Shown here: positions 1-12,755 of the stretch, piece by piece
How positions within the stretch are numbered: the first letter of the stretch is position 1
Layout: every line of letters begins with the position of its first letter
From: Perognathus longimembris pacificus
Lineage: Eukaryota > Chordata > Mammalia > Rodentia > Heteromyidae
DNA length: 64,000 nucleotides
Assembly: GCF_023159225.1 (NCBI RefSeq)
Contig: NC_063188.1
Location: 31,679,626-31,743,625, forward strand
Reading direction: 5' to 3'
Made by a program: the position numbers and the translations under genes
The notes under the pieces: generated by a model
What the model saw: only the letters and a program-made list of their open reading frames with translations
What the model was told of the DNA's origin: nothing
Database searches by the model: none

Positions 1-689
1 TTGCTCCCTGGAAAACTACCTCTAGTTTTTCAATATATTATAAGCACAACTAAAGTCATTGTACATTAGCAATACTCAATATAAACATCACATGAGAGGA
101 TATACTACTCTCTTCTAGGGGACTTAGCAGTAAATAGGGTGGCTGAATGTGAACTGAAAAGCTTGGGCCTGATGAATACAAACCCGGATGTCGTCCAAGC
201 ATTAGCTGTCTCTAGTCAAGGATTTCCGAATGTCTTTCATGGAACTGCTAAACCGATTCACAAGGGAGTAGGGGGTTTATAAAAGCTTTACAGGATTCCA
301 AGTTTAGTTGTAGAGACTTCCTATCTGAAAGGCCATGTGCTCTGGTGGTGGGGATGCAATTCAGAGAGCAAAGTTATACATAGCATAGCAGCTCCTGTGC
401 TGATTCTTTTATAACTACCTTCCCACCACTCCCACTTTTACTCAAAGTTGCAACTCTCCCACTTTCTACGCTAGATGGAGCCTAGGGACTAGATACTGTG
501 AGACACTGGGATGGCAGTAATGGTAGGGGTGGGGAAATACTTTTAATGAGACAACAGGCACAAAATTTCTATCCGCAGGGAATTCTAATGGGCGAGACAG
601 GACATGAAAATGCCTTCAGTGTGAATTAGTATAGTTTGGGGGACTTAAATACCTAAAGTGCTCAGGGGAATCTGCAAAGAACAATGAGA
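1..689. other. unassigned sequence
   Basis: I recognise no gene, repeat family or structured element here. Reading frames are short and interrupted on both strands. The base composition is moderately AT-rich, as in most of the window. Confidence 0.5.
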
Positions 690-905
690 TAAGAGCCAGG
701 TGGGCTTAGTCGGGGAAGGCTTCGGGGAGGAGGTGCGTTTTGAAAGAGAAGGGTGTGACTGGGCACCAGGTCAAAAACTCAGTCCAGGAAGAGGGTGCAG
801 CCTAAGAGAAGACTCCGACAGGAGCAAACACGAAATGTTTGATGGGGGTGAGGAAGGATCACAAAGCCCACATAGGTGCACTGAAAGATGAGAAGAGTGG
901 GTAAG
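690..905. repeat. ancient mammalian interspersed repeat, family not named
   Basis: The wording 'gggaaggcttcggggaggaggtg ... ttgaaagagaagg' (in pieces) and the later 'aggaagagggtgcagcctaag' match an old mammalian-wide repeat whose related, diverged copies also lie near 9.06, 20.3, 28.15, 36.6 and 50.2 kb. An open frame of 63 codons overlaps it but has no recognisable protein content. Family assignment is from memory of the repeat's style, so confidence is low. Confidence 0.35.
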
Positions 906-1033
906 AAATAATCAGAAGGCACAGAAGAAGCCAGTGAAAAATTCACATCGTTTAGGTAATACTGGGAGTTGCTTAAAAATTACAAACAACATCCTGATAA
1001 CACAAGGGTGCTCTAGAAAGTTGTCTCTGGGCT

Positions 1034-1258
1034 CTATTTTTTCTGTGTGTGCTGGCCCTGGGACTTAAACTCAGGGGGTGGGTGCCCATTATCCCTGAGT
1101 TTTCTTGTTCAAGGCTAGTGCTCTGCCACTTGAGCCACAGTTTCACTTCCAGCTTTTGGTGGTTAATTGGAATCTCATGGACTTTCTTGCCTGGGCTGGC
1201 TTTAAACCATGATCCTCCGATCTTAGCCTCCTGAGTTACTAGGATGAAAGGCCTGGCA
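1034..1258 (-). mobile_element. 7SL/B1-like + Geo composite SINE
   Basis: Read on the minus strand this has a 7SL-derived head (consensus-like GGCTCACGCCTGTAATCCTAG, diverged) followed by the 'aattaaccaccaaaagctggaag' linker (in pieces) and the Geo-type monomer with its TGGCTCAAGTGGCAGAGC box-A-like core. The poly-T end lies at about 1036-1042. A 10-bp direct repeat TCTCTGGGCT at 1024-1033 and 1259-1268 is a good target-site duplication. It is an old copy with many substitutions. Confidence 0.8.
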
Positions 1259-1264
1259 TCTCTG

Positions 1265-3000
<1,736 letters not shown>

Positions 3001-3002
3001 GA

Positions 3003-3095
3003 AAACTGACTCTGGGACTGCAGATACTGCTCAGTAGTAGAGTGGCAGCATAGCATGCTTGAGGCTCTGGGCTCCATACCCAGCACTGCAGAAAA
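3003..3095 (+). mobile_element. ID-like (tRNA-Ala-derived) SINE monomer
   Basis: The order 'gctcagtagtagagtggc', 'agcatgcttgaggctctggg', 'ctccatacccagcact' is that of a rodent ID element: box A, anticodon-stem region and box B (diverged from GGTTCGATCCC). It lacks a Geo right half and ends in a short A-rich tail. It is probably an old solitary ID copy. Confidence 0.65.
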
Positions 3096-3897
3096 CATTA
3101 AGTTCCCATCCCCAGACACAGACATCATACCTACACACATGTGCACATGAACCTATAGCCTCCATTTTGCCATTCTGTCGCTCCCAATTACCTAGGAGGT
3201 TGTTGGTGGCCAGAAAAGTAAAGAATTAAAAGCAGAGGCTTTCCTTTAAGCCTTTGAAGTGGATGTTGTAGTCATTAAATGTAGTGGCAGAGTGAAGGAT
3301 AGGCACCTCATTTTGTGACCTTATTAAGTTTGAAATGATAAATAACTTTCCCTAATCATCCCTTCTCTCACATCTTGAGATACTTTATAAAGATGTTAGA
3401 AATGAGTACAGTACTCAGAAATTGAATCTATGTAAAACAAAGTAAGTTGAAGACAGGAAAGGATAAAAGTCAAGCAAGCTGTTTTTGTTACCCCAGCAAA
3501 AACTTACCAATTAGTAGATGGATACTCATTAATTTCCTTGAGGATATATTTGTCTAGTCAGAAAATTTACATTGAAGCTCATTTAAAGGTCAGTTTTTCT
3601 CTTCCAATTATAAGAATTTTTTTGTTTGCCTTTGGGGGATATTTTTGCTTTGCAAAGAAACTTAATCTTGATGTAACTGAAGAGCTAAGAGAGTTATTGT
3701 TCATTTAGGAAGCAGAGAATTCTGATAAAGATTTTTCTCTAAACCTTACTTCCAACCTTGCATTTTCTGCATGGATTTGAATTGGAGATACTAGAGAAGG
3801 CTGTTTCTATAATGTCTGTTTGTAGCCCAAGCACCACAGCATAAGTTATCCACTCTAAGGCCCGACTTTAAAAATGATTTTGTGCAAAAATAAATCC
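3096..3897. other. unassigned sequence
   Basis: AT-rich sequence without a recognised repeat, RNA gene or protein motif. Confidence 0.45.
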
Positions 3898-3898
3898 T

Positions 3899-4010
3899 TT
3901 TTTAAATTTAATTTTGATTGTCAAGGTGATATACAGAGGGGTCACAGTCACATAAGTCAGGAAAGGAGTACATTTCTTTTTGAACAGTGTCTCCCCCTCC
4001 CTCAAACAAT
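3899..4010 (-). mobile_element. L1 3'-UTR stub
   Basis: The plus strand reads 'gtcaaggtgatatacagagg', then 'gtcacagtcacataagtcag' and 'gtacatttc', ending in a C-rich block. This is the reverse complement of the terminal 3'-UTR of the local young L1 family, seen in full at 34.9-35.47 kb. Only about 110 bp remain, a strongly 5'-truncated minus-strand insertion. Confidence 0.75.
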
Positions 4011-4011
4011 A

Positions 4012-5045
4012 AATACTTTAGAGCAAAAGTACTTAAGCCTATGTTCTGGATTCATCACTTATGATGAACTCTAGTGAATACTAAGATGAATTAAGAATTC
4101 AGAAATACCATATTTCCCACTATAAAACCAATATGATAGCATGTTTTTCTGTAGTGTATTTGAAATGGATAGGGAGAAATGTAAGAAATCTAGACAATAC
4201 AGTCACCTGGCATAAAATAATCAGTTTCCATGAAAGAGACATAGAGGCCTTGTTACCAGGACAAGCCTCTCACTAGCTCATCACACACATTCTCCTCAGG
4301 AAAGGAAGATTGGACACCCTGGGCTGCAAGGTATAGAGCATTATCATGGGGGAGAAGAGTAAATGGCCACCCTTTCAAAGCCATTAGTATTGCCATAATG
4401 TGGAGACCAATAACCAGATCTCTGAAGCAAAATGGTGATTCCCCTTTTGGATGATTCACCACAAAGCCTTCCCACCCAGGTGTTCTCTGAAAGCTCAGCC
4501 TTAAGGGAACACCCAGAGAACTTCCCTAGTCTTCTGTCTCTAGGTGCTGGGACATGCCTTTCCAAAGCACTTTGGAAGCAGGAACCAGGGAACTGAGTAA
4601 AGTCAATATGGAAACCCTCCAGTATTCGGTGTTGTGTCAGGAGTAGGACATAGCAAAAAGAGGCTAAGCCACCTGTAGTTAATAGAGAAGAATGGATATG
4701 GTTCTTCTTGTGTATTTATTTGTATCATAAACACACTTGGGACAACAAGACCATGGCACCATTTTGCAGTTATAGCCGCTTTCTTCTTAGCTCATGTAAA
4801 CAAGTAAAAGTAACATAACAGTATTACACTTTCACTGTTCTTATTGGACTTGTACCAATCAATGGTACTTATTTATGTAGTCACTGTGTTTCTGGATCTC
4901 TAAATTAATAAAATTGTAATTTTGAAAATTCATCTGTCTGCAGGAAGTTATATATGAGAGATTGAATGACCTTGAACTGGCGGATGAGTAGGACCTCTCA
5001 CACTATACTCTATACTCCCTAGATTTTCAAGCCAGCTCTTACCCT
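4012..5045. other. unassigned sequence
   Basis: No repeat family or gene is recognised. Two overlapping minus-strand open frames near 4253-4565 have no protein signature and are treated as chance. Confidence 0.45.
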
Positions 5046-5049
5046 AAAA

Positions 5050-5205
5050 ACTATGTTTGTCTATTTCCCCAACTATAAAAAGGGTATAACGGTACTATTG
5101 CCTTTGCCTGCAATCTTTCAGGAAAGTTTAATTTTGTCAATGCCTATAAAGTCATTACAATAGTGCCCCTACATAGTGGGCATCAATTAATGACTGTGAA
5201 TATAG
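5050..5205 (+). repeat. MIR-like element
   Basis: A diverged MIR core and 3' half: 'tctatttccccaactataaaa' region (MIR: cctcatctgtaaaatg), then 'agtgcccctacatagtgggc' resembling 'agtgcctggcacatagtagg'. Old mammalian-wide SINE fragment; substitutions are many. Confidence 0.55.
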
Positions 5206-5578
5206 CTAGGCACTGAAATTTCATCATTGGTTTCTAATCTTTTAGAGCACTAATGGTTTACAACAGGATGACCCTTTTGACCTTCTGTTTACAAACTTTT
5301 AAGCAATAGTTTGTACAGAGAACGGTATTTTATATAGAATGAGTTTTGTCATGCATGTTGACCCGCAGAAATCAAACCTTCAATATACAGCTAAATGTGT
5401 GCTATTACAGAAGTAAAAATATGAGAGGGCTTCAAGAGAGAAATCAAATGTGTCAAGTGGTCTGTTGCTGAGATGCAAATAATGTAAAGACAGAAAAGCA
5501 TGCATTAGAGTTGGCAACATGGAAGAATAGTAATGTTGCATGTGTGACCAGAGTCACTAGTGGATTGTAAAAAGAGAT

Positions 5579-5690
5579 GGGGGGGAGGAAGGGAGGGAGG
5601 GAGAGGGAGAGGGAAGGAGGGTGAGGGAGAGGGAAGGAGGGAGAGAGGGAGGGAGGGAGGGAAGGAGGGAGAGAGAGGGAGAGAGGGGGA
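5579..5690 (+). repeat. polypurine (GGGA/GAGG)n tract
   Basis: About 112 bp composed only of G and A except for a single T at 5622. Units are GGGA, GAGG and GGAA in irregular order. Such mirror-repeat-rich purine tracts can form intramolecular triplexes and are length-variable. A 109-codon minus-strand frame rich in Pro, Leu and Ser across it is an artefact of the repeat. Confidence 0.95.
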
Positions 5691-6019
5691 TGAAGAAGTA
5701 GAGATAGCAGTTTAAGACAACTTACTAGAGAAGCTCCTGCAGAATGCAAAGAGATATCGTGAAGGGACCAGCTCATGTCCATCCACTGCCTCCACCTCCA
5801 GTATTTGGTGTCTCTTGACAGTCACTACTGCTACCAGCTGTTCTATTGCTGGTGGGGCTCATTGTGCTGGTCTATAAGTGTTACCATAGTAATAGATCTT
5901 GGAATCAATCCTCTGTGTTCTCCAGAAACACTGTGTTCTGTGCACAAATGAAGAGAATGTTGTCTTTCCTCTTGACCTGGGTTGTTATTTTGTCACCTTA
6001 AATTAAAACAGTCACCTTA

Positions 6020-6205
6020 ACCAGGCACCAGTGGCTCATGTCTGTAGTTCTACTACCCAAAAAGCTGAGATCTGAGTATCACAGTTCAAAGTCAGCCAAG
6101 GAAGGAAAGTCTGTTATCTCCAATTAACTACCAAAAAAGCCAAAAGTGGAGCTATGACTCAAGGGGTAGAGTGCTAGAGCAAAATAGCTCAGGGGCAGCA
6201 CCCAA
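6020..6205 (+). mobile_element. 7SL/B1-like + Geo composite SINE
   Basis: Head: 'aggcaccagtggctcatgtc' and 'gctgagatctgagtatcaca' (7SL-derived). The linker 'ttatctccaattaactacca' is followed by the Geo monomer 'aagtggagctatgactcaag'. The far 3' end is truncated after 'cagcacccaagc'. The 9-mer TCACCTTAA occurs twice just upstream (about 5994 and 6012), so no reliable target-site duplication could be set. Confidence 0.8.
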
Positions 6206-6209
6206 GCTT

Positions 6210-6903
6210 ATTGAATGTATTGTATGTGCACCAAAAGAAAATTTTCTTGTATCCCAGCATATCACAGAGGATTCCCTAAGAACGAGTCCTCTGAGCTCTT
6301 TAAGCCCTTTTCTGAAGCCTCAACTTTTAATGTGCAGAATATTAGGCTCCAAGACACAGATAAAGATTGTCCTCCAAGTTCCTTTCCCTTTAGGGTGCAT
6401 GTACTGCTTTGATTTCCCCTTTCAAACCCTCATTGAAATTGGCTTCAAGGCCCCCACTCCAGCAATCATAGTTGAAATTCCCAGATACATTTGAAAGCTC
6501 CAAGTAAGGGAGATGTCCTCTTGAATCCAAGGCTCCAGCGAAATCATACAATTCTCTCCAAATATTTCAAACACATGTGTAACTTTGTGCCTCTGACTGC
6601 TTTTTTCCAACACCAGAATGTTCTTCCCTCTTGTTTGACTGAAAAAATTTCAGGTCCAGCACTAACATTAGCCTCCTGATGGAGTCTTGTTTGATCCTCT
6701 CCTAGTTTTATAGCCCTTCCCATTGTGTACTAAGTCCTCCAACTGTAGTAGGGTACTACATGTTGCCACAAAGTTTTAGCCAATGGTGAACTATGTATGT
6801 GACTCTCATCCCATAAGATTATCTTGGAAATAGAAAACTCTTACCACTCTTTGGCATTATACCTATTGTAATGTGAGAGTGTGGGACATTAGTCTTTTTT
6901 GCT
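6210..6903. other. unassigned sequence, possibly with an L2 remnant
   Basis: Overlapping open frames at 6171-6494 and 6422-6679 show no known domain. 'ctgatggagtcttgtttgatcct' (in pieces, about 6675-6700) faintly recalls the L2 3' end but is too diverged to call. Confidence 0.35.
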
Positions 6904-6904
6904 T

Positions 6905-7020
6905 CTTTAATTTTTTTACTTGTTATTATAAAGGTGATGTACAGAAGGGTTACAGGTCTGTAAGTCAGGTAATCAGTGTATTTCTTTTTAGACAATGTCA
7001 CCCCTTCCCTCACTCATTAT
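6905..7020 (-). mobile_element. L1 3'-UTR stub
   Basis: The plus strand carries 'tataaaggtgatgtacagaa', 'gggttacaggtctgtaagtc' and 'gtatttc', the reverse complement of the L1 3' terminus. About 115 bp remain, minus strand, 5'-truncated. More diverged than the copies at 13.3 and 54.4 kb. Confidence 0.75.
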
Positions 7021-7538
7021 TCTTTTTTTGGTGATGCTACTATAAACAAATCTACTGCACAGTGGGGACATCAAGCTCTCAGGTCATATAAGGTCTTCAA
7101 AATCATTTGATACATGATGGGGAAAACATGCAATGCTTCTCATTAGTAGCCTGAGGCCCCACCAGTATTAACCATCTGGCTCAACAACCAAACTGTGAAT
7201 CTTCAGGAGAGCTGTCTGGCATGAAGAAGGAAGCAATTTTAGTGAACTGAATGATAGCTGCTTTAACTGCTAGATACTGTTCTCTTGTAAAGCCCTCCAA
7301 ACAAATTCTATAACTACAAAATTACAGAGGGCTGAATGAAATGAAATCCTTTGAACAGTGGAGGCAATAGAAAAATATGTACAGGGGGGTGAGATTTGGG
7401 AGGATGGGAGAAATATGCAGCACCTAGCTGGCCTTATGAGTCAATCCTGAGTATCTGCAGTGCCACCTCCATCTTGTAAAGAGCACTAATGTCACTCCTA
7501 TGTTCCTGGCTTCTCTTTTTATTTACTTTTTATTTTTT
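7021..7538. other. unassigned sequence
   Basis: Nothing recognised apart from a T/CTT-rich run near the right end that merges into the tail of the next SINE. Confidence 0.4.
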
Positions 7539-7539
7539 T

Positions 7540-7769
7540 TCTTTTCTTCTTCTTCTTCTTTTTTTTTTTTTTTTTTTGGCCAGTCCTGGGGCTTGGACTC
7601 AGGGCCTGAGCACTGTCCCTGGCTTCTTTTTGCTCAAGGCTAGCACTCTGCCACTTGAGCCACAGCGCCACTTCTGGCCGTTTTCTGTATATGTGGTGCT
7701 AGGGAATTGAACCCAGGGCTTCATGTATGTGAGGCAAGCACTCTTGCCACTAGGCCATATTCCCAGCCC
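7540..7769 (-). mobile_element. IDL-Geo dimeric SINE
   Basis: Read on the minus strand: the ID-like left monomer starts GGGCTGGGAATATGGCCTAG and carries a box-B match (GGGTTCAATTCC); then the Geo monomer with TGGCTCAAGTGGCAGAGTGC; then a long A tail (T-run at about 7555-7577). The flanks share TACTTTTTATTTTTTT (7524-7539) with a copy two T longer at 7770-7787, a likely target-site duplication. Close to consensus, so fairly young. Confidence 0.9.
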
Positions 7770-7789
7770 TACTTTTTTTATTTTTTTGA

Positions 7790-8608
7790 ATAATTACTTA
7801 TTTATTGTGGCTTCTCTTTTTAATTGTAAGCCTGCTACTTCTCTAAAATGCCCAGGTTGGAGGTTTGTTTATAGCGGGAAGTAGCAGCTGCTATAGCAAC
7901 AGAAATGCTGGTTAAAAAAGATGAGAAGCTGGTCTCCATGAGCTCTGAGACCTATGGTCTGTTCATTAGTCCCTTAGTACTTGCCTGGGTATGTCCCTGT
8001 GCTAGCACTAGGAGGGATCAGTGGTTAAGGAATTCTAAAGCTTGAGATTTCGTCCATGTTGTCCCTGCATCAGGAGCTAGAAAAGGTAAAGGAAACACTG
8101 CAAAGAGACTTTAGCCACTTTCAGTCCTGCAGTCAAGGTCTTCCCTTCTGTCCAAGGGCTCATTGAAATTGATGAGAAAATACAAAGTTGGGGCCAAGCT
8201 GGTGAGAAATCCATTCCAATCAGGAAAAGAGAAGACAGAGTTGATATATGTGAACAATTAATGTTTCTTCATGATTTCTACATTTCCTTATCTCCTGATG
8301 TTTTTTTAAGGATTAAATGGAATTATATGAAGTCCTTATGACAGTGACTGGCAAGACTGCAAGAGCACAATGAATTCTGTTTTCAAAAAATTAAGTGGAT
8401 CAAATGCTTTCAAACTCTAGAAGCTCAGAAAAAGAGGAAAGCAATTTCAGTATGGGTTCACTTCAGGCAGAAAATGGAACTTGAGCATGGCTTTGAAGGA
8501 AGTATCAACCTGGGAAGTCCCCACAGAGAAGCCTTTTGAGGGTCCTGCTGTAGAAAAAGAAAAGGACTGTTCCCACAGGACTTCATTCAGGACTTAATAA
8601 GGACCAGA
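7790..8608. other. unassigned sequence with a possible MIR end
   Basis: 'gattaaatggaattatatga' and 'cagtgactggcaagactgc' at about 8310-8360 resemble the MIR 3' part. Otherwise no repeat or gene is recognised. Confidence 0.35.
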
Positions 8609-8609
8609 A

Positions 8610-8795
8610 CCTGGGCGGGGCACTGATAACTCACACCTGTAATCCTAGCTACTTAGTAGATTGAGATCTGGCAATTATGATTTGAAGCCAGAAAAGGCAA
8701 AAAAGTCCTAGAGACTCTTATCTCCAATAAATCCCTCAAAACACAGGAATGGGGGCATGGCTCAAGTAGTAGCAAGCCAGCTATAAGTGGAAAAA
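8610..8795 (+). mobile_element. 7SL/B1-like + Geo composite SINE
   Basis: 'aactcacacctgtaatccta' and 'gattgagatctggcaattat' form the 7SL-derived head; 'actcttatctccaataaatc' is the linker; 'gggggcatggctcaagtagt' starts the Geo monomer, which is truncated after about 40 bp. Several changes from consensus mark an old copy. Confidence 0.8.
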
Positions 8796-9054
8796 GCCTA
8801 GTGAGAGCCAGATGCCCCAGGAGTGTGACCACTGCATTTAGTTTCAAAATGGAATCCCACAACTGCAAGGTAGGAAAACCTGCTTAACCGAATTTTCCCC
8901 TAAAAACTAAGTTAGGATTGTTGTTAAGTGTAATTTCAATAATAGCCTGCAAAACAGCATGGGTAATGGCTATTTCCGATGTTCCTTTACTTTCAGGTTG
9001 TAGTGATGGGAGAGCTTCAATTCATTCTTCGTCTCTCTGGATCACCACCAGTGG

Positions 9055-9335
9055 GCTGGCACTAGTTTGGGCTCTGGAATTCTAATGGTGAATAACATAG
9101 ATGCAGTATCTACTTACACATGGGTGACAGTCTATCAGGGAAAACACACACCAAAAGCGCAATTAAAATATGCTAGGTAAGTCCATGGTTCAGAGTAGGT
9201 CATGGGGACTTATCCAAGTAAGATTTTTCAGAGGAAATGAAAATAGATGAAACTTAGAGTTAAGAATTGGAGATACTTTATCATACTTTACTTGAACAGA
9301 GCCTCGCTGCATTAAAAGAGTTGGAAAATAAAACT
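9055..9335. repeat. ancient mammalian interspersed repeat, family not named
   Basis: 'ctaatggtgaataacataga', 'gtgacagtctatcagggaaa' and 'acttatccaagtaagatttt' follow the order of the same old repeat as at 28.15 and 50.2 kb (statement of growth-like 'shared block order', not exact identity). Diverged; the family name is left open. Confidence 0.35.
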
Positions 9336-9514
9336 CTCTCACACTAAAGTATTGATTCTTCAGGTGACTCCTGTTACAATGCAAGTGCCCCCCCCCTAGT
9401 AGAGGAAACCTGATTACTTACTATAAACCATCCCTATAAAGATGTTCCTGTAAGGAAAATAAAGAACAGAGTCCTAGGAAGTTGGAACACATGACAAGGA
9501 TATTTTCATGGATA

Positions 9515-9915
9515 GGTTATTAGTTGGCTTTCCCACACCATCACAAAATACCTGAGAGAAATAAACTTAAAGGATAAAAGGTTTCTCCTGGCTCCTGATT
9601 TCAGAGATTTAGGTCTGTGGTTACTTAGCCCAGTTGCTTTTATGCCTGTATTGAGGCAGGGCAGACATGGTGGATGAATGTGGCCAAGGAAATATTCTCA
9701 CTACATACTAGTCAGAAACAGAGATATAACTCATTATTTTTATAGCAAAGGCCTTCTCCACAAACTCATTAGGCTTTACCTTCATCAATGAATTAATTCA
9801 TTGATGAAGCCAACACTTCAATCACCTCCCAAAGGCCTAACTAACCATGAACACAGCTGTATTGAGACACAGACTTGGACATAGAAGCTTTGCAGGGATA
9901 TTTAAGACGCAAACT
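9515..9915 (-). mobile_element. MaLR-type solo LTR (ancient)
   Basis: The plus strand gives the reverse complement of an ERVL-MaLR-like LTR: 'caaaatacctgagagaaata' near the left end, 'caatcacctcccaaaggcc' in the middle, and 'gggatatttaagacgcaaac' near the right end. The LTR is diverged, with no internal region or coding capacity attached. It contains the 30-bp palindrome listed separately. Confidence 0.55.
9780..9809. repeat. perfect 30-bp palindrome
   Basis: Each arm is CTTCATCAATGAATT and the second arm is its exact reverse complement with no spacer. It could extrude as a cruciform or pair as a hairpin in RNA. It lies within the MaLR-like LTR, where related LTRs have a single 'attcattgatga'-like block, so it may be a local inverted duplication. 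Confidence 0.95.
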
Positions 9916-11460
9916 ACACAAAGGGGAATGGTTCTAAATTGAAACTATTATCTGAAAAGTCAAGCTTAAATGTGGCACTCCAGAAGGGACCGGAAAACAA
10001 TATGGTGCAGGGTGGAGGCAGTGTTGCATTATAGTGGGAAATATTTGATCACTAATACTATTGAGACTATCAAGTACTTGCTAATTAAGTTGGACCAACT
10101 TCTAGTTGGTTTTAACATGGCTTTTAAACAAGTCAACATGCACCCCGTTACTGATTGTGCCTTGTGGGAGCACTTCCACCCCCACCCACATATGCCACTA
10201 GGTGGCAGTCAGACAGAGGTTGGAGAAAGGCATATTTTTCAGCCCAGTCCTTAGAAAGCCTTTTGCTCTACAATTTTAAGAAAATCAGCGATCTGGAGTA
10301 TCTCGTGGGATATGGCCTCTTGTCAAGCAGCTGAAGTCATCATTGTACACTTGCCGTGTTAGTGCTGGGGAAAGTAGCCACTTATGGCTCTGAGGTCAAG
10401 TCAGACAGAGAAAAGAATTGAGGCAATCAGCCAGTTGTCAGGCAACCGAAAACTCCTTTCTGCAAGGACTAGCCAATTGTTTCCTCAAATGTACCCTTGT
10501 GTGTCGGGTAGTGAAGACCCAGTCTGAGTATGATTACTATCCTGGATCTGAAACAAAAGGATAATCACCTAAAGTGGATTAGAAAGGACCATATATTAAC
10601 CCCAAGATGCAGTCAGGGGGATGCCTGGAGCAAGGCTTGGGAGAGCTCTATGGCAATGTTCACTAGGAATGGGGAGGGGACTAGGTTGAAAGGAAAAGGT
10701 CAGTGTGATTTCAAGTCAAAACTGTAGCCTATGGAGTGCCTTGAAGTTTCAGAATCTAAGGCAAAACTCCAAGAACACTGAGACATTGTGGTAACTTTGG
10801 AGAGGAACCCCTCTAGAAAAGCACAGACAATTCAAGTTGATTGAATGGCTTTGGATAGAAAATGGGCCTCTGGGTTGATGAGACGGAGAAAGTTCACAAG
10901 TAAGCATAGGAGGGGAAGGTGTTTAGGTGAAAAATAACAGAAAGAAGGAATAACTTCAAAAGGAAAGGAAGTTAAATCATTTTCTCTATATTATAGTCTA
11001 CTAAAGTTGTAGGGTACACAATGTTTTGAACACATATATTGAATTCTTCTTCCCTGGTGCTCAGCACTGTCTGATTTCCTTTTAAATATTTTCCAGCATT
11101 AATGGGGATGAGCATTGGGTTTGGTACCTTGGAGTGGCACCAACCAAACAATCCATGTATTGAAATTAGCCTATCAAAAAGACAAAAATTTATCTATACA
11201 CGTAAAGCACCACAAAAGCTGACGTCTGTATTCCATTAGACTTACTTGAGGCCCTTTCTTTTCCTTACTTTGTTTATGGGATGAAATTGTTCAATGTCAT
11301 GCTCTGAACTAAGCAACTGTGTTAATGACTGCTAATGTGTAGGTGCTTTGCCAAGTGAAGAAATTATATCCTGTGACCAGGGTCACTGTTGTCTTCCAAA
11401 AGGGAATTGTTTATTTTACTTAGAACTCTAAGCTAACAACATCTTCTCTAACTGGTAATT
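9916..11460. other. unassigned sequence
   Basis: A 94-codon open frame at 9970-10254 and a 65-codon frame at 10530-10727 show no recognised domain, signal peptide or family. The block 'gcagtcagggggatgcctgg' to 'aggttgaaaggaaaagg' at about 10608-10697 may belong to the ancient repeat seen at 28.15 kb, but this is weak. Confidence 0.4.
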
Positions 11461-11464
11461 AGAT

Positions 11465-11745
11465 TTCTTTTTATTATTGTTTCATTGTAATATTTCCATA
11501 TAAGTACTTTGATCAAATTCACCACCTCTAGTATTACTCTTCATTAGCTTCCTTTCATTCTTCCCTTTTAAATTGTTTTAGTGCATTTCATTATGCTAGT
11601 CTCATATACTTATATATACATTCTCCCAAACTCTCTTCCTTTCCCCCACTCTTCTGCTAAAGTTACCCTAACTTTATTTAATTCAATGTTTTCTAAATTT
11701 TCTCGGTCCACATGACTTCCATTTTTACCTACCACAACTTTCTCT
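11465..11745 (-). mobile_element. old L1 3'-end fragment
   Basis: 'tgtttcattgtaatatttcc', 'agtactttgatcaaattcac' and C/T-rich blocks 'ctcttcctttcccccactc' follow the reverse complement of an older L1 3' UTR; similar phrases ('catttctatacatgcacagg', 'tacttggattctattcatct') recur at 38.3 kb. No coding sequence remains. Confidence 0.5.
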
Positions 11746-12244
11746 GATTATCTGACCACACAGGAGTTTTATTTCTAATGCCTGCTGATTGAGAAAATAG
11801 GTAATGAAAACTTTCTAGGAATTCAGTCACATGTTTTAAAAGGTTTATGTTTTACTAATCATAAATATGCTTGAGAAAATAACCTCTTATTCACAGATAG
11901 ATTTTTCAGGCCTTTCACTTTCACTCTCTCACTCCCATGAGAGTTGTAGAACTAGAAGAAATGATTGAAACTTTCAGTCCAGTTAGAATCTTTGAAAGGT
12001 TTGTGTCCAAGGGGCAGAGTGAAAGCTTTTCCTTGTACCTCACATGTAGATTTTTCTGTAGGAAGTCTGGATAGGGCTACCTATTAGTGACAAAAAAGTA
12101 GAAGAAATTCTCATGCTTCTGAAAACCACTCTAAATGCACATGTAAATAATACAATGGTGACAAATGCTAGAGGACATCGGTAGGAATAGTCAGTGTTTA
12201 AATTTTGGTAGTAGATATTCCCAAACTACTCATCAAATTTTGTC

Positions 12245-12390
12245 TAATGTCATAAATACAAAAGAATCACTCTGGCCAGAGTTAATGGAGAAGAACTACA
12301 CAACTCTGTCAATATAATGGAACACACCTAATTGTACCCTTTAAATGTATAGTATGTGAATTGTAACTAAAAGTGCTATAAAAATTCAGT
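12245..12390 (+). mobile_element. ancient L1M 3' end
   Basis: 'attgtaccctttaaatgtat' followed by 'gtatgtgaattgtaactaaa' is the classic terminal block of L1MA/L1MB elements (consensus: ttgtacactttaaaatgg...gtatgtgaattatatctc). Only the last part of the 3' UTR is visible. Confidence 0.6.
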
Positions 12391-12561
12391 GAGTGTCATT
12401 AGATGTTTTGAGTTGTACGTGGTTGTCCTATTTCATTTCCAGTATCCAAGCCCTTTGAATGTTCATTACCAGGACCTGTAAACAGTTTCACTGTAGGCTA
12501 GTTTATCTGTTCTGAGAGAAGACAATGACTTACAGCATGAAGTACCCATCTGATGTAACTA

Positions 12562-12755
12562 AAACAGTAGCATTGAAATCATACAGCCTGGGTTTCCATT
12601 CTTGCTGCTGTCTGAATTTGGGTGACTTATTTCATATGTTTCTGACTGAGCCTCTCATATTCATTGCTTTTGCCTCCTAGCATTGCTTTGACAGATAATA
12701 AGTTAATGGACATAAAATACTTAGCATAATACCTATTTGTTTCAAACTTCCCTAA
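12562..12755 (+). repeat. MIR element
   Basis: Order of blocks: 'cagcctgggtttccattctt', 'ctgaatttgggtgacttatt', then the tail 'aaaatacttagcataatacc'. This tracks the MIR consensus from the tRNA-derived end through the core to the LINE-like tail, at old-repeat divergence. Confidence 0.65.

Noticed and set aside
5453..5782. 109-codon minus-strand frame rich in Ser, Pro and Leu
   Set aside because: Generated by the polypurine tract read on the opposite strand.
9970..10254. 94-codon frame in unassigned sequence
   Set aside because: No domain, no homologue that I recognise, no splice or promoter context; the length is not exceptional for 64 kb of eukaryotic DNA.
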